From the NCBI RefSeq assembly GCF_037126465.1, contig NC_088206.1, positions 49,952,841-50,016,840 on the forward strand: DNA of 64,000 nt, given 5' to 3'. The stretch is from Ornithodoros turicata (lineage: Eukaryota; Arthropoda; Arachnida; Ixodida; Argasidae). Position numbers and translations under genes: made by a program. How positions within the stretch are numbered: position 1 is the stretch's first letter; each line of letters opens with the position of its first letter. Below, piece by piece: positions 35,461 through 50,300 of the stretch. The notes below the pieces were generated by a model. The model saw only the letters and a list, made by a program, of their open reading frames with translations. It did not search any database and was not told the origin of the DNA.

Positions 35461-38400
35461 ATGTCGCCAACGTTTTCCGCAGCCATCGTGCTGTTAGCCG
35501 CTGCGTCGGCAACGCAAGTTAGCGATGGTGGCAGTGGGCTGGATACTTGTTTTTGCCAGGTATGTGTTTTGCGAGAATGTTTTGCGGAAAAACAGTGACG
35601 CACGTTATTCTATGTTTTCGATTTTATGCTACGGAGCGTATCCTTCACATCCATACCGGAAAAAAGCAGGGTAGCGAACGCGCTTTGCAAGACTGCATCC
35701 GACAGTTCCGGTATACGTGTTCATATCGCTACGTCAAATTGCGCGGAGTTGCACCACCCTTGTATCGCTCCTGCATAAACCACGTGTAAAGATGTCATTT
35801 GTTGGCGTTGTCATTCTGGCGTTACGCACAGGCAAATAAGTTAATTATTGAAGCACTCGTAGAGCACTGCACAGACCCGGGCTTACCCGAAAGGCCGGGC
35901 TTGGCGTTTTTTAGGCGGGCCGGGCTCGGGCCACCGGGCCGGGTACGGGCTTGACAACGCCAGACATGGTCGGGCATGTACGCGAACATATTTCACTTCA
36001 CGAGACTGGACAGCTGAATTTTCACGTTACTTTTTTCCCCATTGGGTATGGGATATCAGGTATCCTCATCTGAGAACTATCACTTTTTTACATGTGATCA
36101 TGCTTATTTCGTGAATGGGTCTGGATTTCACGCGTGCACTCACACACAGTGATTTCCCCAGAAATTCACTGCTGGGGGTGGGGGGGGGGGGGGGGGGTGC
36201 CGAGCTTTCAAGGGGGGGGGGGGGGGGGTATGCTTGGTGAACGTTCCACTTAAGGAATTTTTCTTAGACACGGAAAGAATCGTGACACAATTGTGACATA
36301 TCTGCACAGCTTTCCCGTTTTATTAGTACATGTTATTACGTTAGAACACAGTACATTAGAATATAGATTCATTATGAATGGCATTTCAACATTAAGATGC
36401 ATAATCGCAGGACCGACAATGAAAAAAGACTAGCACCTTGTCTCACGAAGCTCAATGAGCAACCAAAGGTGAAAACCTTACACGAAAAAATCAGAATACC
36501 TTGCTTGATTGAGTTGGGCGCAAATGGTTCTTGATGATCCACATTGAGTTTGCGTGCCCGCACGCATTTTTGCTGATATATGCGCGCAATATGTGCATTG
36601 AACAGTCACTTTCAAATGATTTTGGACAAATCCATGGTACGATCATCTGTATGACTGTGGTCCTAGCATAAGTTTGACAGTACAGGATGTAATTCGCAGC
36701 GCCGGCCTCACTACCAGAGTGTGTTGGTGGCCGAGTTGGGTGGGGTTACCTGAAAAATTTGAGGGGGGGGGGGTGTTGCAAAATTGCAGGGAGGGTGTAC
36801 ACCCCCTCTGGTTGGGGGGGGGCGGTGTAGGGAAATCCCTGCTCACACACATTTGGGGATGATTGGTGTGGGGTCCTGCACGAGCGTCAGTTAGGTTAGG
36901 TGTTGGGACATATTTCGTTCTCGTGAGGGTCTGGCACGAGGGTCAGTGAGGCTGACATATTTCGTTTTTATGAGAGTCCGGCAAGAGGGTCGCTTAGGTT
37001 AGGTGTTCTGACATATATTTCGTTCGCGTGAGAGTTCAACAAAGAGGAATTAACACCGGAGCGTGTGCAATAGAGCGGCAATGAGTGATGAGGCAGTGGT
37101 GAGAAATGAGCGGCAACGCGCCGCTGCGCGCTGCGTTCCCAAGCAAGCAACCACCAAGCACAGAGTGGCTTGCCGGCACAGAAACACAGCCACTGCTGCG
37201 TTCGAGTGTACCTCCTTACTCTCCACCAATTAGCTGCGTCCTTTTCCTTGCTGCGTTGTGCTCTTTAGTAAATCTAAATACGGCCTCCGAACCTCGAGAA
37301 CAAATAGAGCAGAGGCGGGCTTGGACCGGGTCTGAGCATGGAAACAGTTGGGTACGGGCCGGGCCCGGGCTGGAAATATATAGAAGACGTCGGGCCCGGG
37401 CCCTAGCAGCCGGGCCGGGCCTGAAAATTAGGCCCGTGCAGTGCTGCTCTAGCATGCAGCTCTGGTTGTCAACACCAAAAGGAACGGCAACAACGAACGA
37501 GCTTCCCTCCCCCTTGAACACTTAGAAATCTGTTGCAGTTATGATAGTTCGTGAAAAGAAAGTGAAAATCTGATAAATCTAGGTAGGAACCACCTTGACA
37601 GCTAGGGGCCGGGGTGTCTGTTTGCCAACGATATTCAGCCGAAACTGCGAGAGTTATCGAGATACTAGCTCCGTATGGACAGTTGTGTTGGATTAACTCG
37701 TCCACATTAAAGTTCCTCACAGTATGTTGTTTTTACTTTGATACAGGGGCGGATCCAGACCATGTTTTCTTTTTCTTTTTTTTATTTATTTTCATTTTCT
37801 TTTTTTCGAGAATCGTGACATTTTGGTGCACTTATGCCTCTTTCTGTACCATTCGTCCGCAAGACAGTGATGGGAAGCGCTAGAAGTACCCGTGATGTGA
37901 TGTGACATGGAGGCAGCGAACGAACGAATGAAGGTTTATTCACGCGCCGAGGCGTGGTGCGTGAATCACCCTTCTACATTCTCATCTGAATTCTTTTGAA
38001 TTCTATATACCCATCCTTTGTGTGTCGAGAGGCATTTTTGAAGGAGAAAATTTATACTCGCATGGGACTATGACATTATGATATGCAGCGTATGCAACAT
38101 GTAAAATATGGAGTTTTGCATCGCTCTTATCCATCTTTTTCTTTTTTTTTGCCTGGTAGGATGCACCAAATGTACGTAGCATCTCCGACAGCCAGTCTTA
38201 TGTGTGAGAGGGAGATCACCACACTAGGTGCCCTTTCGCCAACAACCGTTCTTTATTGTTTTAGCCAGGGCGCGGTGTCAATTTCACGGCCAAGGTTTCC
38301 CTCTGCCAAGGAACTGGGGCCAGATTTGTTGTGCTCTGGCGCGGATGCGCATAATTAGAGCACTGTAACTATAATATTACCGAAAAACAAATACGAATGA

Positions 38401-41400
38401 AAATATTTATACGTAGGATATGCGCGAAATATACCCTTCGTGTGCTTCGATACCTAGGAGTAAATGTGCAACAATAGTGTGTGACTAGAAATTGCAACTG
38501 CGATTTTTAGTGTCCGAAATGCTCCCATAAATGCTTTCGTAAGCGAAAAATTGCAGCTGAACCGAGTTTTCAATACCAAACGCAACTCCATTGGGTATGA
38601 TGTGCTCGGGGATTCACATACACTCCCCAGTTTGCAACACCCCCGATTTGCTGCTTCGTCGAAGGGAGCCGCATACTCGATACACTTCCGTGCAAGCAGA
38701 GACGGATCCAGACCCTCGGGGGGGGGGGGGGGGGGGGCGATTTCTTTGTCGGAGTGCGTAGGAGGAAAGTGAAGGAAATCCAATGTATAAACTGATGTTA
38801 CCCCCCCGGATCCGCCACTGCGTGCAAGCCCTTTTCGTTAAATGGTCCACGAAGGGAGGGCCGCCTCTAGGGGCCGAATGGGGGCTCTCATTCCATTCGG
38901 TGGAGTGGAGATGTCTGGTAATTCCATATATTCCTTTCAATTCCAAGGAATCGAGAGGATATGGTCAATTCCCACTCCTGGAATGGCTTGCCAACCCCAT
39001 TCCATTCCTTAAATTCCGCGAAAAAAAGTAATTAAGTTTTGACTCACCGCGGAGAGCTTCTCTCTATATTATTTCGACAATATTATTTCCCTCTTCATCG
39101 ATGCGCAGGCGTAGGTTCAAGGGGCGCAAGTGCAGAAACCATTGGATTGAAACCGAAACTATCATAGGGACAGCCAGGCCATTCCATTCCGGTTAAAATG
39201 GGCTCGTTCCATTCCACCCCTAAGATCGTTGCCGCCATTCCAATTCCGCTCCAGATTCTGATAAAGCTGATCTCGTCACATGCGTCAAGTAACGTTCAGG
39301 ATGTCGAGATAACATGTAGTCGTCGGCGCCACACGACGTAGGTGTTACCTGTCGCCAAACCCTGTGTGGGAGAAATAGCTGAAAGGCCTCCTAATAGTAG
39401 TAACTAGCGAATGCACCAAGAAAGAGGAGCTAAATGCAGTGATTTATCGACGCACCCTCTCTTCCTTTCCTGTGCACTCCCTCCAGGGAAGAGGGGCTTT
39501 GTTTTTTCAGCTTTAGATGCATGGTGGCAATTGTAGATAAAGCGCTGTTGCAACGTAACTGTATAATCAGCTCCCCCGTGCTTTCGTTTCTGGATGAACC
39601 GCGCGCTAAATGTTCCCAAGCCCTTTTTGAAACCCGCTTTTTGACTTATTTATTTATATTTATTTATCTGGTTAACCGGGTTCATCTACCGGCAATTGAA
39701 GCATCAGAACGGCAAAGCAATGATATCAAAGAGACCCCTACAAACTTTCGCCGGCTCGCACTTCGCACTAAACGGAATCCTCTGGCAGCCCTGCAGGACA
39801 CTTGTAATAACCGGATTCGAAACGCGTCCGTTCCAGCTGAGACAACGTGAGACTTCGAGTAAAGCGATAATTCGAGCATTCCCTCCAAATTGTTAGAACA
39901 TATAGAACATGTGGACGGTATCATTACCTTGAGCTTGAGGAGGTGGTATTCGCGAGGAGAATAGGGTTCCTGTGCGGAGAGGAACCTCTGGGCACTCCAG
40001 CAAACATTTGCTTCCAGCACCGCATGTCGGAGATTGCCGGCGCATGCGGTCGAAATTATCCGCAGTGATGCAGCACGTGTAACATGTCGTCACAGAAATA
40101 TAAACCGACTCACCTGACGTGCAAATCTACCCGAAATTATGTGAAGTCGAATAAACCGCGAGTTACAGGTATTTTCAACCCACCTGGCACGACATCGCTT
40201 TTTCGAATTATTTATTTATTTCGGTACACCTCAGGGGCCCATGAGGGCGTTACACGGGGGTGGAGAGGACAAAGGGACAAAAAAAAAAAAAGAAAATTGA
40301 CCGGACATTACAAGCACGTGAAAACAGCGTAATGAAACTAATAACCAATGGGCGATCACATACAAAACCAACATTTGAATTGTAACAAATATACATTCTA
40401 TATACCAGCCTCCAAGAGAGATTGGCAATCGAGAGATGCATGGTTCAAGTCCCGCCGCTGTCTGACTTTTTATTGTTACTATTTGGTTTACGTTCGACGG
40501 ATGCCTGTGACACAAGCAATCCCTACGTGCAGCCCAGTGGTTTATCCAGAGTCACAAGCACGGAGGGGTGTTGCAGAAAATTGGGGGGGGGGGGGGGTCA
40601 TTATTCTAGCTACGTCATAACAGCTTAACATATCATTGCCGACATGCGTCTAAAGCTGAAATAGCAGGGGCACCCCCTGCAGGCAGTACACAGGTAAAAA
40701 AAATTAGGAGGTGTTGCCTACCATTTGGGGGTGGTGTTCGGGGTTTGTAGGGGGGTCCGGATAAATCACTGGTGCAACCTTCCGGTTCTTCCTGTCTGTA
40801 TTGGCATCAGAGCGGAAGACCATGCAGCCACACAGACCAGCACCAGCCCGGTTCTTTCGCACGACTGCATAGCAGTCGCCACAAAGCACCAAGTGCGTCA
40901 TAGAATTCGTCGTATTGGTGGGTTTTCTCGTACGACCCCCTTTTATGTTCGCATTATCTATGTAACGGTGTGATGGCACCTCTCGTACAGTTACTCAGTG
41001 TAACCAACCTGCACTGTTTGGGATAAGCATAATTCGGGCCAGGTGCACACCAGCTTCAATACGTATTTCACCGGTACTAGTCAAGTGCAGGCTAACTAAA
41101 TAAGGGACACTGAGGAGGTCGGACGTTTGGATAACATACGAAGAACACTACGCACTACAATCGATAATATGACCTTCCGCAAGGAGCTGCTGCTCCCAAC
41201 GCGCACCATTACAGTGAGCAATGAAAGGGACAATGAAAGTAAACAGCGAAGTTAACAACAAAGTGTTTATAGATTCTTCGACAGCATGAAACGTTCAACG
41301 AATTCACGATTTCTCGCTGAATTTTGCTAGAGACACTCACGTGGCTAGGTGCGTTCGTTTGCTTAATCGTTCAGACTTCATGTACGGAATTAATGCACTA

Positions 41401-44400
41401 TAAAGGCTTCGAGGAATGCATTGAGAGGAGGAATAACCACGGTCACCGTCAATCACGCACGCGAAGTACTTAGCCGACAAAGCGCTATATGTTACAATTT
41501 CGTACCGGGCATAAAGGACGCGTTATTCCTACTCACGACAAAATAGCGATTCGTATGTCCATTGATAGTGTCTGGCCTCTCGCAGAGTGTTCATTTTCTG
41601 TTACCACGGTGGTACCAAAGACCACAAAGCAGAGGGAACGCACCGAACGGAAAGCGCTAAGCTTCATGGAATTTCCTGAAGTCGTCTATTGCCCGCGCCG
41701 ATTCGCTAAACGCTGCGTGGTGCCTGAATATTAGCTCCCTCTGTGTGTGTGTACACAGAGGGAGCTAGTGTTCAGGTTCCCTAATGTTTGCCAGGGCCCA
41801 CGTCCTTCTTCGTCCCGAGACCAATGAGGCACTTTATGAATGGCTACTAAAATTACTCGCGTTTCTTTGCAGCGCATGCGATGCTTCGTGATGTTATATA
41901 CACGTGTCAGTAGGAGCTGCCGTTTAGGCCAAACGATACCAGACTCATGTGCGCTCCAGCCAAGGACAAATATTACCTGTTTGGAGTTAATTCGTAGTAA
42001 CGTGTCTGGATATTAGTCATAATCCGCGGTACACCTGGTGTCTAATATGTGGCTGATATTAGATAGACGCTAGCCCTTTGTACACGTATGCATTATTCGT
42101 ACAGAAAGAAAACAAAACCAACATTTCAAATGAAACCGAAGTTAAGTCGCGTAAACTTTGCTGACAATCTGGAGCGTAGTGGTTACGAGCTAATTGAAAT
42201 GGTAAGATTACCGGAGAAGGCTGTCTCAACCGTTGATTTAGCTTTGACAAACAAAGCTGCTTTCTCTTTTTCTGAGCCAGCGCTCTGCAGAAGTTTCGCA
42301 GACGACAAAAACGAAACTGCGCGAAATGCTCGCACTTTTCTTTTTCATCCGCAATATCGTAACGATCATCATACCGCGTGAACACATACATTGCAGCGAG
42401 CATTGTCTGCACAGTGGAAATTGCGTTTGTGGGAGACCGTTTCTGGAAAATAATCTCGCTACGACTGCCCTGCGCGCAAAGTGTGTACAGCTGTTTTGTC
42501 GCTACGACAGAAAATCACTGATCGGAAACGGATCCCTCGCTCTTGCTTGGGAAGTTGCGGAGTTGTTGCTGCCTCTGGGGTCGGTTTGTCGGCAGACGGC
42601 TGCGTTACTCTGATGTGTTACATGCGTGTCATGAAGTGTTGGCGCGCATTGCTTACTGGCTTTGGACGCTATTGGCCACTGGTGGTACTTTCGTTGCTGT
42701 CCGGAAACCGTGAGCTCTGCGAAGGAGAGTGTTGTCACACGACGGCTTGTGCGATATTTGAACCGGTGAGATGCAATATGCTTTGTACTCAGACGAGGTT
42801 AGCTAAGTCGTGAAGCATTTTGTTGTGGTCAGAATGAATGGACAAAATGCACGGAGACGCTACTTTTATTAGCGGTTTATTAGCTTTCTATGTGTCTGGG
42901 GCTCTGTCGAGCATGCCCACATTACACGACAGGTCCTCCGACCTCAGCAGTTCGACAGCTGTGTGCAGTGATCTCGCACCTTTCGACATGGTCGTCAATC
43001 AGATAACACTACCTAGCCACATATTGTTGTTCGCTCGCTTAGCTACAGTTCTGTAACATATGGAGCATATGTTGAGCATTGTTCCAGAAACATGATTATT
43101 ACAGTTCTGTTCTTGAAGTTCTGCTCTGTAATACTTCCACGGTATTATTCATTATTATTACGAGGTGCAAATCTGCAGAGTATTTTATCGAAGCTTGATA
43201 CGGGTCCTATACCTTGATTTGATTCACGTATTAATCGTCCGGCATTTGTTGTCCGTTGACGTATATGCCCTTTGGCATTCGAGGAACATATTAAACTATC
43301 TGCACGCATCTGTTGTAACTGAGCAGGCAGCTGGTAAGTCTGTAAAATTTCAATATTGACTCGACAGAGCAAAGATGGCCATTCTCAAGGATAAGCATGA
43401 GAAGCAAATGAGAATTTCTGCAATGCATTTCGTTTACAGCCTGCAAAACATGATGATCGAGTGCAATACACGTTTTTGTTTCATTCATTTGTTTATTTAT
43501 TTCTGGGGCAATTCTCCTCTCGAAATGAAACCTGCCGTTACCTTGATAGTAATGCAACAGGAACGGGAGTCACCCCTTGCGTCGTTCGTGACTTGTGAGC
43601 GAAAGAACCTGCTATTTACCCGCTCCTTCTCAGGAACCCCGCCGACAATGCGGAGTGGCCTGGGATTGGTCTACTCAGACGACCTCCAGTGATGATTGGA
43701 CAGATTGTTTGCGGAGAAGACCAATGACAGAGCGCTCCGTATTGTCAGCCTTCTTGAGAATGAGAGGGAAAGGGTAAATTGCAGGTTATTTCGCTAATAA
43801 ATCACGCCGCAAGGGATGCCTCTCGTTTCTTTTATTGTTGTTGTTTCTTTTTGTTTTATTTCATGTTAGCGCCGCGAAGCAACTGTGGCTATGAGCGGCG
43901 TACAGACGTGGACAGATGGAGAGAGAACAGTGGGAAGGAGTGGGGGATAGGGGGTTAGTATGCGTCTTGGGCTGACTTCAGGGGGCCAGACGAATGTGCA
44001 GGGGGCACATTCCAGACGAATGTGCAGACATTCGTCTGGAAAGTTTGCCGGAAAGGCCAGGGAAAACCTCAGGCAGCACAGGGGCCGTTCCCTTTGTATT
44101 GGTGTCGAGGCAACACAATCTATCATTTCGCGAGGGTGATTTTTCGCACATTCAGTGCCCCTTTAACGAGATCCCTGTTCGCATTTCTTTGAAGGACCGG
44201 GAAATTCGCCCTCTGTTTTCTGTTTCGGGTGAAATGTTGTAGGGTTTGCTAACCGGACGTGTTCTGTATTCAGTTGCAGGGAAAAGTGGATGACTGTTCG
44301 TGCAGCATAGACACTATAGACAGCTTCAATAACTACCAAGTGTACCCGATCCTCAAGAGTTTACTGCAGAAGGATTACTTCAGGTTCTTCAAGGTAAGTT

Positions 44401-47296
44401 GCACGAAAAGCATTTATGTCCACGTGCAGTCACGTGCGGCGATTTTCTTTGTTGTCTCTTATACGCTTGAACAAGCCTAAATGAGGGCACAAAACTGCGA
44501 AATTACTACTCAACACTATTCTCTGCGATACGCCGAATACATCACGCTTCGAAATCATCATTCGAAGGGTTGTACAAGGTTTCTTTTTTATCATTTCGTT
44601 TTTTTTTTTTTTTTCAATGCTGTGAGAGCAGCACTGATGCGCCATATTGGCAGGCGGGTTACGCGGGCAGGTGGAGGTGGACATCCTGTGGGAAAACGCA
44701 CGCAACTGCTGGACGTCTTACTCCCTAAAATTCATTAACTTTTTAATTAGATGTTTTCTGGAAAATGCCAGACAGCAGAATTGGAGGCAATCATTATTTG
44801 AACCTACACTCTTCGATAAAAATCGGGAAAGGAGCACGTACTTTGAGACATAAATCGCCGAAACTTCGATATGCAAATGAGCTGAAACCAGAACTACGCA
44901 CTTCTCGAGCGCAGAAACGACACGCTTCGGTCTATATCTGGCCACCAGATCAGCGCCTTCAGCTGATTCTCCAATCAGCTCCACCCCTACAGAACACGTG
45001 GCCTTCCGACGCGAACACCCGCCGTTCCTTTAGCGCTCGAGAAGTGCGTCGTTTCGGTTTCGGCTCATTTGCATACCGTAGTTTGCCGGTTTATATCTCA
45101 AAGTACGTGCTCGTTTCAGGGTTGTTAAAAAAGATGGTGGATCTAAGTAATGACCGGCTCCATTGCAATTCAGCTATCTCGCGCATTTTCCCGAAAAATT
45201 CTTAGTAATAAGTTAATTAATTAATTATAGGTAATCAGTCGTCCAGTAGTGCCACTTTCCGACAGGATGTCCACCTGACCAGATAACCCATCTGCGAAAA
45301 CTGAGTAACTCCCATATCTCTATTATAAAAATTCTGTAAAGCGTTTAAAAGAAAAAAAAAATTCCTGTACATTGTTTTACTATACCCCACGCATATTTTT
45401 AGAACTATTCGAAGCTATTTGATGAAGCTGCTTTGTAGGAGTTTGAGCAAAGATTAGAATCCACGCTTGCTTGACGCTTACGAAGTGAAGCGCCTATACA
45501 ACGCCATTATTGAGGATTATGACGTCAGGGGCATGTTGTCGTTTACGCAACGTATTTAGGTAAACGTATTTGACGTTTTGATCGTGTGATTGATGCCTGC
45601 AGTTGGCCAGGTCTTTGTTTACGACACCTAGCGAGCAAGTACACGGAAAATGTGGCGGAGCATTGTTTATTTCACGTGGCTGACGGCTATACCTTCAAGA
45701 TTTATGTATGTACGTGAAAACATTTTTACGTGTGTACGTGGAAAGCGCCGTTCTATAGCTGTGAGGCAGTTTTAGAACAAAGTAGTTTGAGGCACCAAAG
45801 AAATAAGGGATCGTCACTGCGCATGTTCTGAACCGAAACAGCCCATAGAAGCAAGCGCCGGCGCGCGACCAGAGACTGTCACGTTGGGGGAGAGAAAAAA
45901 GGCAGTCGCTGTCTTCCATTTTGCGCTTTTACATGGAAGGCTATGGGGAAAGCAGTGCTTTTCGCCAGTCGTACGGCAGCCTCTACGGGTGATGACAAAC
46001 TAATGAACGTGAACGATAACGATGTTTGTCTTGGCAATAAATGTCACGCTTGTCAACTACGTAGCGCTTCTTGTTTAGCGAAACCAACAGAAAACAATTT
46101 CATTCTCTTGCCTCTCGGTTCTGTTGAGCAGACGACAGGAGTTAAGCGTTTCATCTTCTTCTTTTCTAGCGTTTAATTCACGTGCTTTCACGTGTTTTAG
46201 TCACGCCGCCGGACAAGCGACAGTATCACGTGACCGCATGCTTCGGAAATTCTGCGCCCTCGTGCAACAGATGGCACTGCGGGCCGGGCCGCCGGGCCGC
46301 CGCAGAGCTCTGGGCCGCCGAGCTCGCGCTCCTCTACATTCTCTGGTCGCGGGAGAGAGTGAAGTTTCATCTCCTAGTCTTCTTACTCCGTGGTTTCGGG
46401 CAATGTTCAGTGACCACTCCTGATTTTTTGGTACCCCAAAGCGCTTCGGGTCCATATTTTCGAATTCTCTATTGTGGCGAAGAAAAAGCGCGCCCTTTAC
46501 TCAATAATGAAAGAGCCAAACATGGCGGGTGTGGAGTCGAACCCGCACGCCTTCCTATGCACCTTACTTGAAGATTGTGTCATGTGTTCAAACCTGAGTA
46601 CGGTTACCTTCCATCAAGGTCTGACAGAGCCTGATCGTAGCCATTAAATATTGTTGCACCCCAACTACGAGCAGATCGGTTTTGTTGCCGAGCCCCTCGT
46701 GCCTCGATGATGACCATACAGGTAGTGCTAGCAGTGCTTGAGGTAACGATGACGCTGGGTATGGCGGTCGTTACAATATACACCTCATTACGTCATGCAC
46801 GCTGGAGTATTGAGGAAAAACGTGTCGCACTTAGCGAGATAAAAACTCTTGAGCACGCGTACTCTCGTCAAGCTCTGGTCATTCCCATTGGTAATTGTGA
46901 GCACGTGACCTCTTTCGCGCTTTCTCACTGGCGGAGACGCCTACCGTGCCGTCAGAGCCACATGAGTTTCGGTATCCGTGATGCCGGTTTTCCGTTCACA
47001 TCAGGCGAAACACTGTAACAGACCAAGTGTCAATCAGGACCGTGCTTCGTCGGCCGTAGGAATGGCGACCAGCGGCATGGGCAGCCACTTCTAGCCACAG
47101 AAAGCCGGTGTTTGAAATCGTCTGCAGCGAGGGTTATATGTCTACGTAGTGGGAGAGGAAAAGACGGGAGGCATTTCTTTATCTAGATTTCGTTGCGAGT
47201 GTACTGTCATACTGTCATCCGCAGCCAAACTTTCATCGGCCATAACCATGGAAACGATGTTCGCCATGTTTTTAATCACGTATCTGTTCATGTTCA

Positions 47297-47328
<32 letters not shown>

Positions 47329-50300
47329 CGCTATAAAAATTTAGGTTCGAACGACCAGGATGTTGAATATAGATAGGGGAGAAAAGACACCAGAGACTGA
47401 AGTAGGGAGTAGGGGAAGTTATTTATTAAGCTGGCATTTAAACTAAGGGTCTGGGGAAGTCTACGTTTCGGCGGAAGCTCCGCCTTCTTCGGGACTGAGA
47501 CGAAAATCTATGTACAAGGTCTTTTAAAAGGTTACAAAAGTGTCGTCACAGTTGGTACAATTCCACTGCGAGGCAGTCGTCAGTGAGTCATGTTCTGGAA
47601 GATGCCTCACTGACGACTGCCTCGCAGTGGAATTGTACCAACTGTGACGACACTTTTGTAACCTTTTAAAAGACCTTGTACATAGATTTTCGTCTCAGTC
47701 CCGAAGAAGGCGGAGCTTCCGCCGAAACGTAGACTTCCCCAGACCCTTAGTTTAAATGCCAGCTTAATAAATAACTTCCCCTACTCCCTACTTCAGTCTC
47801 TGGTGTCTTTTCTCCCCTATCTATATATATATATATATATATATACACACCCGCCACGCACCAAATTTTAGGACTTCGTTGTTGGCTAGGGTGTATGCTA
47901 TTGAATACAAAAGCTTCGCAAGAGTATCTTTTTAAGTTAGGAAGCATGCACGTGCAAAAACGGCCAAAGTCAAACCGCACATTCGGATTTTTCTTCTCTT
48001 TTTGCACAAAAACTATTCGGCACAAATTATTCGTTTCACCGGCAGTTATCATCCCATACGGGGTGTTATTATTATTATTTTCTGTTTTAGCCTTTACAGA
48101 ATTTTTATAAAAAGCTATGAGAGCAGCATATGTCGTTTTTGCAGTTGGATTCTACGGCCAGGCGGACATCCTCTCGAAGAAAGTATGCAACTACAAAATC
48201 TCGCTTTTGCCCGAAATCCCCTATAATTAAAGAGTTAATTAATGAATTTTAGGTAATTAGTCGTCTTTTAGTTCCATACTTTCTTCGAGAGGATATCCGC
48301 CTGGCCGTAGAACTCAACTGCAAAAATGACATCTATGCTGATCTCATATCAGTTTTATAAAAATTCTCTAAAGGCGTTATAAAAAACACCCTGTATGATG
48401 AACTTCTAAATGTGCAAACAAACAAAAAAAAAGAAAAAAGAAAAGCGAATGAAAGATCGCTTCCCGTCTGCTGTCGCCATAGCAATCGTATCTAGGGTTC
48501 CCGGTATTCGACATTTATTTTTAAGGAAATTCGGTGGGTATTTTTCAGCATCTATTTCCTACAGAAAAATCGATTTTTTTTTTTCAGTTCTAATGAGACG
48601 AACAAATACTAAATAAACCGAATTCGGGTGGGTATTACCAAGCTACCTCCGATCGGGCTAGCGGACCGTGCAAGTCCCCGCATCCGATTCAGCGGAGATG
48701 CAACCTTTGTACTACACTCGGGCATTCCATTCGAAAAAGTGCCGCGGGAGTTCACGAAAATGCTGCATCTGCTCCGACGTCTGTAAAACGTTTTGTGTAC
48801 CATAGAATAAGTGCAAATAACATACACAGGCAAAATTTAAAGTTATTCACATTTATCCGAGAAACTCCGCTTTTGGGTGTAACAGAGAACTCAACAAGAA
48901 AAGCCATATGCTCTGATGACTGTTTGATGGGATTTCCCCGCTACAGGGAAGAATGCCTCTCTTGGACCCAAATCCACTGTGCAACAGTCGTTCACTTAAC
49001 ATTGCCCGGGGGCATCAGTGTAATGCAGTTTAACTCAATCCTTCCCTATAAGGAACCTCGACATTGGAGTCACTAAATAGGGCACCCCATTTAATGACTC
49101 GATATGAGGGCATTTTGAAGCCATTTCCCAGTACTGGAACTGTCTGGAAGTTCTGTCGCACGACATGCGTTTTTCAAGCAGGGGCGGGTCCAGACAGTTT
49201 TTCCAGCAGGGTTCGGGGGGCGGCGATTCCTTTGTCGGAGCGCGTAATGGGGGAGGGTAGAGAGGGAAATCCAATGTATAAACTGACGTTTTTTTTTGGG
49301 GGGGGGATCCCCCCCCCCCTTTGGATCCGCCACTTTTTTCAAGGCAGCTTCACATTCTTTTGTGGGTACATCATTTCGCTGTCGTCGTTTTTGTTCCCCT
49401 CCGAATGCCAGATATTAACTCAGTTGCAAAAAATAAAAAAATTCGCGTAAAATAATACACTCCGAAAGACACCCTCCGAATATGAGAGAGAGAGAGAGAA
49501 AAAAAGAGGTCTCTATTCGATTGAGGTCTATAGTGTGTGGCGGCACTTGTCGTGCACTTTGTTTGCACTCTACGCACTTCTTTACGAATGGAAGACTGCT
49601 TCTAAAAGGCAGCATATGCGTAGTCCTGTCTGGTTGTGTCTTGTGTCTGTCTTTGCCACACCCTCGTGCTCAAGGAAATGATACGGTCCACAGCTTCTAT
49701 ATAAGGTTTTTGGGGAAAAGGTCACGAGTTGGCATTTCTATGCAGGTAGACAAGGAGCATAAACAAACAAAAACTTGGTCTGCGGGAAATACGAAATATC
49801 ATAAACGCGTAGAACTTGTTGTGGTATACACATAGGCGTACATCGTCATGCTATATCATCTGACGTGGCAGACGCTCCTTCCGGTTCCCAACACTCATTT
49901 TTTGACAAAGCGCGCTTGACTTACGCTAGAGACGGGTGCTCCAATAATGCAGGTGGGATATACAGTCAAAGTGGAATCTCCCTATCTTGGACACCCGCGG
50001 TGCAGCTGAAATGTGTCCTATACTTAGGTAGGTGTCCGAGTTACAGGGAAACAAAAAAAAAAAAAAAAGGAAAAGAACACTGCTGTGTTGCCAGAAATGT
50101 CCCCATTCTTCAATTCATGGTCATTAGTGGTACCTGGTACCCCTCTTCATTACTGATAATCATTGCCGATTTTGGTAGATTCAATTCCGTGCGGAATCCA
50201 CTCAATGACATTACCCTTGGAGCTTTTCGAGCAGCGTCCAGCTTGCTTGAGAGTTTAAACCGTAAACCTGAAGCGTCAGCCCACTTTTGATTGCCTTGGT

